DNA of 36,694 nucleotides from Deltaproteobacteria bacterium YD0425bin51 (GTDB taxonomy: Bacteria > Desulfobacterota > Desulfobacteria > Desulfobacterales > YD0425bin51). The DNA lies in NCBI GenBank assembly GCA_002753225.1, contig PDZS01000046.1, positions 1-36,694 of the forward strand. Reading direction: 5' to 3'. The notes beneath the pieces were generated by a model, which was given only the letters and a program-made list of their open reading frames with translations, searched no databases and had not been told where the DNA came from. The position numbers were made by a program, and so were the translations under genes. Below are positions 31,929 to 36,694 of the stretch, one piece after another (the stretch's first letter is position 1; every line of letters starts with the position of its first letter).

Positions 31929-34277
31929 TCATTTAAAAGTTATTTTCTCAACAGTATTTGCAATAATTTCTTCTTTGCTGAAAAGCTGTTTGCGAAGCTT
32001 TCCTGCTCTCCACATCTCTATTGCTGAAACATTTTTAAATTCCTTTAAATCAATATTGTTACTAGGAACAACAGCAAAAGACTGAACTGGGTCTTTTAGT
32101 TCAACAACAAACCTGAAACTAGCTCCTGATACCATTTTATATGGTCCTTGACCGTCATGCCTTCCATAATTTATAGTTTCCTTATCGCCATCAGCACCAA
32201 AAGTGTCTATGTCCCATGCTTTATTTTTATTTACTTACGAAATAGTCAGCAAATGGTACCTTTCCCAATGCCATTTTTGAAAGTTTGGTCCAGTATCTCC
32301 CAAATCTATCTTTAATTTGCTGATAGTTTTAGAAAAACTCAATTTTACAAGTTCTTCTAAAGGTAAGTTGCTTTGAATTTTAATTTTGGAGTTTAATGCC
32401 CGAAACAATCCATAATCATTTGGTTCAACCTTTTCTTTTTCAAAAAGCTCTTTTGATAAAATCTGTTTCCATAATCGAAAAATAGTTGGAGCTGATTGAT
32501 TTTTATCAGCTTTGCGATCCCATTTTTCTAGTAAGTCTTTAGCTTCTTTAAAAAGTGTCTCGGAAGAATTCAATTTAAGCAAAGAAATCATGCTAGGTAG
32601 GAGCATATCAGCATCTGGTACAAATGTATCTAACTGCATTGAAAAAAGGTCTTCTTTAGATAGTTTATCTTTTTCTAAAATAAAATTTTCGAGACGTTTT
32701 GCTCTATAACCAGGATGATGACTGTCTCCAAGATAATAACCTCTGTAGTATGAATTTTCGACAGGCGAATTATTACAAGCAAGTATATATCCACATTTGG
32801 GATTTGTTTCATTAGGAAGTTCAGATGAGTTTAAAACACCCAACCACCTTTCTTCCATATTGGAATAATTGAGAACTCCAGGTCTTCCTGATTTTCTTTT
32901 CGCAATAAATCCTACCTGACGAAACCCTATATTCCCTTCTATATCTGCAAAAACAAGATTAAAGTTAGGGAGTTCCATTTTTTTGAATCCTGCATCTGTT
33001 TCCTGTACATTTTGAGCTTTTATAACAGATAATCCTTCTTCAATACCTATAGAATTAACTTCTGTTGCTGTCCAGCGAACTAAATATATTTTTTTATTGT
33101 CTTTAACTTCAGGTTCATAGGCAAACATATTTGGAGTAACATAAAAAGATTTCCAAAAAATAGGAAGCTTAATAGGTCCTATCTTAACTGACACTGTAGG
33201 CTTTATTTTCTCAAGCACAACTTCGCCAGATTCAGTTATTATGCTATTTTTTATTTTGCCTTTGGGATATGCAATTAAATCCATTGCGTTAGAATATGCA
33301 AGAGAAACTCCCCATGCTGTTTTTTGATTGCGACCTGCTGCAATAACTGGAAAACCAGGAACGCTGAATCCAACTGCATTAATTCCAGATGATTCTGCTT
33401 TAAGATGTATTTCATGCCAAAATGAAGGATTTTTTAAGGCAAGATGGGCATCATTAGCTAGCATTGCATAACCTGATTTGCTTCGGATAGGTCTTAAAAC
33501 AAGGCTATTTGTACCTCCTGCTCCCATGAGTAATTCTTTAACAAATAAAGAGTTTTCACAAGATAACAAATCCAGTAAAAGTTTTGAAGCAAACTGTTCT
33601 GATAATCCCTCTTTACTCAAGATACATTTTTCATATTTTTCTTTAAGGCTAGCTTCAGTATTAAATAGGTCATTAAATCTGTTATCTCCAACAAGTGTCC
33701 TGTTTTTTTCAGACAATATATCATCTGAAAGACTCTTTAGGGTCATTACCAAAGATTGGTTTAAAGCTACAACTATTGTGGCTTCAATATCCCATGGCAA
33801 AGGTTTTAATGAGTATTCTTTAAATTTAAAATGAGGATTTTTTTCATGTTCTTTAATATATTGGTTTACGCCTGCAGCATAATGAGTCAAAAGTTTCCCT
33901 TCTATAGTATTCTCAATTTGCTTTGAAAGAGATTTTGCTTTTTCTGGTATTCGCAAGGCTCTAACAAAAAAATCAGTTTTAACATTTTCCATCCCATAAA
34001 CTTCACTACTAATCCCTAAACCAATTCTGTGAAAAACATCCATCTGCCATAATCTATGTTTGGCATCAATATATCCCCATCCAAACATGAGAGATTCTTC
34101 ATTTAAAGCTTCAACATGGGGAATTCCATATTTATCTACTCTCACCTCAGCATTATAATGAGCTTTTTGTTCATTTTTGATACTATTTTTTTCTGTTTGA
34201 GGTTGATTTACTGACATACACCCAAAAAAAGATAAAATAATTACAATTATAATAATATAGTATATATTTTTTTTCAT
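31929..34277 (-). pseudogene. Penicillin-acylase-family (Ntn hydrolase) gene with an in-frame stop
   Basis: One reading frame encodes a 782-codon penicillin amidase/acylase (PF01804), interrupted only by TAA at codon 681. The first part (34277-32235, 680 aa) has a lipoprotein signal (IIIIVILSFFGC lipobox), VRVDKYGIPHVEA, and the autocleavage region MGAGGTNSLVL, where Thr256 occupies the nucleophile position usually held by Ser. ANDAHL and GFSVPGFPVIAAGRN follow. The remainder (32234-31929) continues in frame with WDIDTFGADGDKETINYG, MVSGASFRFVVEL and EMWRAGKL, all expected near the C terminus of the family. The stop removes about 100 residues of the beta-subunit. A single C-to-T change (CAA to TAA) would explain it. 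The SD is CAGGAGGAGAG. Confidence 0.85.
32235..32237 (-). other. Premature in-frame TAA in the acylase gene
   Basis: The frame reads HLLTIS, TAA, then VNKNKAWDIDTFG with no shift (34277 and 32135 are both codon-first bases of the same minus-strand frame). TAA is not a known Sec or Pyl codon, so recoding is unlikely. Confidence 0.85.
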
Positions 34278-34340
34278 CTCTCCTCCTGATTGTAGTTTAA
34301 ATTTAACAATTTAAAAATAAACTAGCTTAATAAAAAGGAC

Positions 34341-34369
34341 AAGACATTTTGTGCATAATTTGGTATAAA
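34341..34369 (+). promoter_or_regulatory. Sigma-70-type promoter of serA
   Basis: AAGACA (four of six -35 matches), a 17-nt spacer and TATAAA, ending 50 bp before the serA ATG. Confidence 0.45.
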
Positions 34370-34418
34370 ACTCTTTTGGTTATTTCTTTATATATATTAT
34401 TTTAACTATGGAGGAATC

Positions 34419-36005
34419 ATGAAAATTTTAGTAAGTGATGATTTAGGCGAAGAAGGCTTAAAGATATTAAGATCAGAAGATGGCTTTAATGTAGATGTTA
34501 AAGTTGGGCTTTCTAAAGATGAGATTAAAAAAATCATTGGTGATTATGATGCCTTAATTGTAAGAAGTGCTACAAAAGTAACAGAGGAGCTTTTAAAAGA
34601 GGCAAAAAAACTTAAAGTTGTAGGAAGAGCAGGTATTGGTTTAGATAATGTTGACGCGCAAGCTGCTACAAAAAGAGGTATTGTTGTTATGAATACTCCT
34701 GGTGGAAATGTTATAACAACTGCTGAGCATACAATTGCAATGATGATGGCTTTAACTAGAAATATACCAACAGCTACTGCATTACTAAAAGCTGGAAAAT
34801 GGGAAAAAAAGAAACTTGAAGGAAGAGAACTTTTTAATAAAACATTAGGACTTATAGGATTTGGAAAAATTGGATCAATTGTTGCTGATAGAGCTAGAGG
34901 ATTAAAAATGAATGTTATTATTCATGATCCTTTTGTATCACCTGAAAAAATTCAAAATACTGGTTTTGAATCTGTTACATTACAAGAACTTTTAAAAAAA
35001 GCTGATTATATAACAGTTCATGTTCCTAAACTTAAAAGCACAACAAATCTTTTAAACAAAGAAGCTTTTGATCAAATGAAGACAGGTGTTATGATTATAA
35101 ACTGTGCTAGAGGCGGCATTATTTGTGAAGCTGATCTTTATGAAGCTATGAAATCTGGAAAAGTTGCTGGAGCTGCATTAGATGTATTTGAAACAGAACC
35201 TCCATCTAAATTGCCGCTTTTTGAGTTAGATAAGTTTATTTGTACTCCACACCTTGGAGCATCAACTGCAGAAGCTCAAACCAATGTAGCGGTTGCAATT
35301 GCAAATCAAATAGTTGATATGCTTAAAAATGGAACTGTGATAAATGCAGTTAACATGCCTTCAGTTACAGGCGAAACAATGGCAAAATTAAGACCTTACT
35401 TAATTCTTGCTGATCGAATTGGATATTTACAAAGCGAACTGTACAAAGGTCCGATAAAAGAAGTTGTCATTGAGTTTAGCGGTGATTTTAAAGGGCTTGA
35501 TCTTTCACCAATTACAACATCAGTATTAAAGGGATTGCTTACTCCAATAGTTAAAGATGATGTTAATTTTGTAAATGCTCCAATAATTGCTTCAGAAAGA
35601 GGAATTAAAATAACAGAGACAACATCCTATGATACAACTCATTACAATAATTTAATAACTGTAAAACTATATACTGTGGATGATCAAATAAGTACAGTTG
35701 GTGGTACTATATTTGGAAAAAATGATCCAAGAATTGTAATAATAAATGATTTTAGATTAGAATTAGTTCCTTTTGGTCATATAGCTCTTATTCAGAATGA
35801 AGATAAACCAGGAGCCATTGGAAGTATTGGCGTAACTCTTGGGAAACATGGAATCAACATTGCAAAAATGCAGGTTGGGCAAGAAGAAAAAGAAGGAAAA
35901 AGAAATATAATTTTCTTACATACAGATACAGAAATACCAGAACATGTTGCAAATGAACTAAGATCATTAAGTCTTATTAAAACTGTAACTCTTGTTGAAC
36001 TTTAA
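34419..36005 (+). CDS. serA: D-3-phosphoglycerate dehydrogenase (long form, with ACT domain)
   Basis: A 528-aa enzyme oxidising 3-phosphoglycerate to 3-phosphohydroxypyruvate with NAD+, the first step of serine synthesis. The substrate domain begins KILVSDDLGEEGL. The NAD site is GLIGFGKIGSIVADRA (about 144-159). Active-site elements are NCARGGI (Arg), the DVFETEPP region (Glu) and PHLGAST (His). An intervening ASB domain occupies about 320-450 and an ACT domain the last 75 residues (ALIQNEDKPGAIGSIGVTLG). Length and order match the long type used by many Deltaproteobacteria. DUF1844 and ispE follow closely. Confidence 0.96.
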   Translation: MKILVSDDLGEEGLKILRSEDGFNVDVKVGLSKDEIKKIIGDYDALIVRSATKVTEELLKEAKKLKVVGRAGIGLDNVDAQAATKRGIVVMNTPGGNVITTAEHTIAMMMALTRNIPTATALLKAGKWEKKKLEGRELFNKTLGLIGFGKIGSIVADRARGLKMNVIIHDPFVSPEKIQNTGFESVTLQELLKKADYITVHVPKLKSTTNLLNKEAFDQMKTGVMIINCARGGIICEADLYEAMKSGKVAGAALDVFETEPPSKLPLFELDKFICTPHLGASTAEAQTNVAVAIANQIVDMLKNGTVINAVNMPSVTGETMAKLRPYLILADRIGYLQSELYKGPIKEVVIEFSGDFKGLDLSPITTSVLKGLLTPIVKDDVNFVNAPIIASERGIKITETTSYDTTHYNNLITVKLYTVDDQISTVGGTIFGKNDPRIVIINDFRLELVPFGHIALIQNEDKPGAIGSIGVTLGKHGINIAKMQVGQEEKEGKRNIIFLHTDTEIPEHVANELRSLSLIKTVTLVEL

Positions 36006-36016
36006 GGAGAGAATTT

Positions 36017-36277
36017 ATGGCAGAAGATAATAAACTTCCAGAGGCAACTTTTTCAGCTTTTATCTTTTCACTTAATTCTTCTGCACTAGTTAATCTTGGA
36101 ATTATTGAGGATCCTGCAACTAATAAAAAAGTAAAAGATTTACCTCTTGCAAAGCAGACAATTGATATTTTAGTAATGCTTGTGGAAAAAACACGGGGTA
36201 ATTTAACAAAAGAAGAAGAGAGCTTATTAAAAGGTATTCTTTATAATTTAAAAATGATATATGTTAAAGAGCAATAG
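36017..36277 (+). CDS. DUF1844 domain protein
   Basis: An 86-aa protein with the DUF1844 pattern: FSAFIFSLNSSALVNLG, then LPLAKQTIDILVMLVEKT and the LTKEEESLLKGILYNL helix. It is a small helical protein of unknown function, common in Deltaproteobacteria and often next to core biosynthetic genes. SD AAGGAGAG overlaps the serA stop region. The 3' end overlaps ispE by 17 bp. Confidence 0.92.
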   Translation: MAEDNKLPEATFSAFIFSLNSSALVNLGIIEDPATNKKVKDLPLAKQTIDILVMLVEKTRGNLTKEEESLLKGILYNLKMIYVKEQ

Positions 36278-36694
36278 TTATTTACTTTCACCTGCAAAAA
36301 TAAATTTATTTTTACAGATTACAAGGAAGCGTCAAGACGGATATCATAATATAAGATCCCTCATGTGCTGTATTAGTCTTTATGACAGAATAAAAATCAA
36401 TTTTGAGACTGAAAAAATTTTAGTTTCCTGCTCAGATGCTACTATACCATCTAATGAAGGAAATACAGCATACAAAGCAGCTAAATTATTTTTTGAAACA
36501 TTAGATAAAAAAGATGGTATTGAAATTTTTATTGAAAAAAATATTCCTGTAGGAGCTGGTTTAGGAGGAGGAAGTAGTAACGCTGGAACTGTTCTTTGTG
36601 CATTAAATGAGCATTATAATTTTCCCATATCCAAAAAAGAATTAATAAAAATTGCTTGCATGGTTGGTGCTGACGTTCCTTTTTTTATTCAAAA
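36261..36694 (+). CDS. ispE: 4-diphosphocytidyl-2-C-methyl-D-erythritol kinase, 5' part
   Basis: Start of a GHMP kinase of the non-mevalonate isoprenoid pathway (phosphorylates CDP-methylerythritol). The reading frame opens at ATG 36261 inside the DUF1844 gene (MLKSNSYLLSPAKINLFL) and continues through RQDGYHNIRSLMCCISLYD to the ATP-binding PVGAGLGGGSSNAG and GADVPFFI. The window ends at about residue 144, so roughly half of the usual 280-300-aa enzyme is seen. The start lacks a clear SD and probably relies on coupling to DUF1844 translation. Confidence 0.93.
   Translation, partial: MLKSNSYLLSPAKINLFLQITRKRQDGYHNIRSLMCCISLYDRIKINFETEKILVSCSDATIPSNEGNTAYKAAKLFFETLDKKDGIEIFIEKNIPVGAGLGGGSSNAGTVLCALNEHYNFPISKKELIKIACMVGADVPFFIQ

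Noticed and set aside
32235..32237. Stop-codon recoding (selenocysteine or pyrrolysine) in the acylase
   Set aside because: The codon is TAA; known recoding uses TGA or TAG, and no recoding structure was noticed.
26330..34277. A quorum-quenching locus (lactonase-like MBL plus acylase)
   Set aside because: The two genes are about 5 kb apart in different transcription units, both families have broad substrates, and the acylase is interrupted.

Overview
The window is AT-rich, densely coded chromosomal DNA. Its gene content suggests a strictly anaerobic Deltaproteobacterium (Desulfobacterota, probably Desulfobacterales-like). The reasons are an HdrA-MvhD flavoprotein beside a NuoEFG-like soluble module, Mrp and MinD-type ATPases with ferredoxin inserts, several NifX/NifB-type domains, many -24/-12 (sigma-54) promoters with their own PAS/AAA+/Fis activators, and the serA / DUF1844 / ispE order at the right end. 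Taxonomy is inference from gene content only.

Layout. 1-1790: right end of an integrative element (excisionase-like HTH gene, tyrosine integrase) abutting the 3' end of tRNA-Arg(ACG); the element continues left of the window. 2090-2782: an unrecognised gene. 3082-7960: a STAS protein, an unusual permease fused to two substrate-binding domains, and its ABC ATPase. 8021-8505: two tiny genes flanking an inverted repeat and a sigma-54 promoter. 8549-15307: a long collinear cluster with a zinc-ribbon protein, a CDF transporter fused to a NifX-like domain, two stand-alone NifX-like proteins, an Mrp ATPase fused to a NifX-like domain, a metallo-beta-lactamase-fold protein, a small unknown, a NifU-like scaffold and two overlapping MinD-like ATPases carrying two [4Fe-4S] motifs each. 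15453-16757: a sigma-54 activator. 16953-22427: NuoE-like, NuoF-like, NuoG-N-like and HdrA-MvhD subunits, closed by a strong terminator. 22512-24323: a Kup potassium transporter. 24316-28409 (minus strand): a sigma-54-promoted operon with a two-haem-motif secreted protein, two small membrane proteins, an MBL hydrolase, a NifX-like protein, an FmdB-like zinc ribbon and a second sigma-54 activator. 28760-30593 (plus strand, divergent): DUF5320-like and Gly-rich small proteins, a P-loop kinase-like protein and a PAP2 phosphatase. 30590-34277 (minus strand): a third sigma-54 activator downstream of a penicillin-acylase gene broken by one in-frame TAA. 34419 to the end: serA, a DUF1844 gene and the 5' part of ispE.

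How it may work together. The most interesting reading is a sigma-54 regulon. Near-perfect -24/-12 boxes precede the small-gene/NifX cluster (8295), the first activator gene (15388), the NuoEFG-HdrA operon (16869) and both arms of the 28.4-28.8 kb divergent region. Tandem TGTTTCAAA elements sit upstream of the 15388 and 16869 promoters, and looser TGTnTCAA copies lie in the divergent region. All three activators share a C-x8-C-x3-C motif in the PAS domain and similar C-terminal helix-turn-helix sequences. This suggests that redox or metal-cofactor state controls assembly of a metallocofactor and of a NAD-linked, possibly electron-bifurcating oxidoreductase. The sequence shows the promoters and repeats directly; the regulatory link and physiological role are inference.
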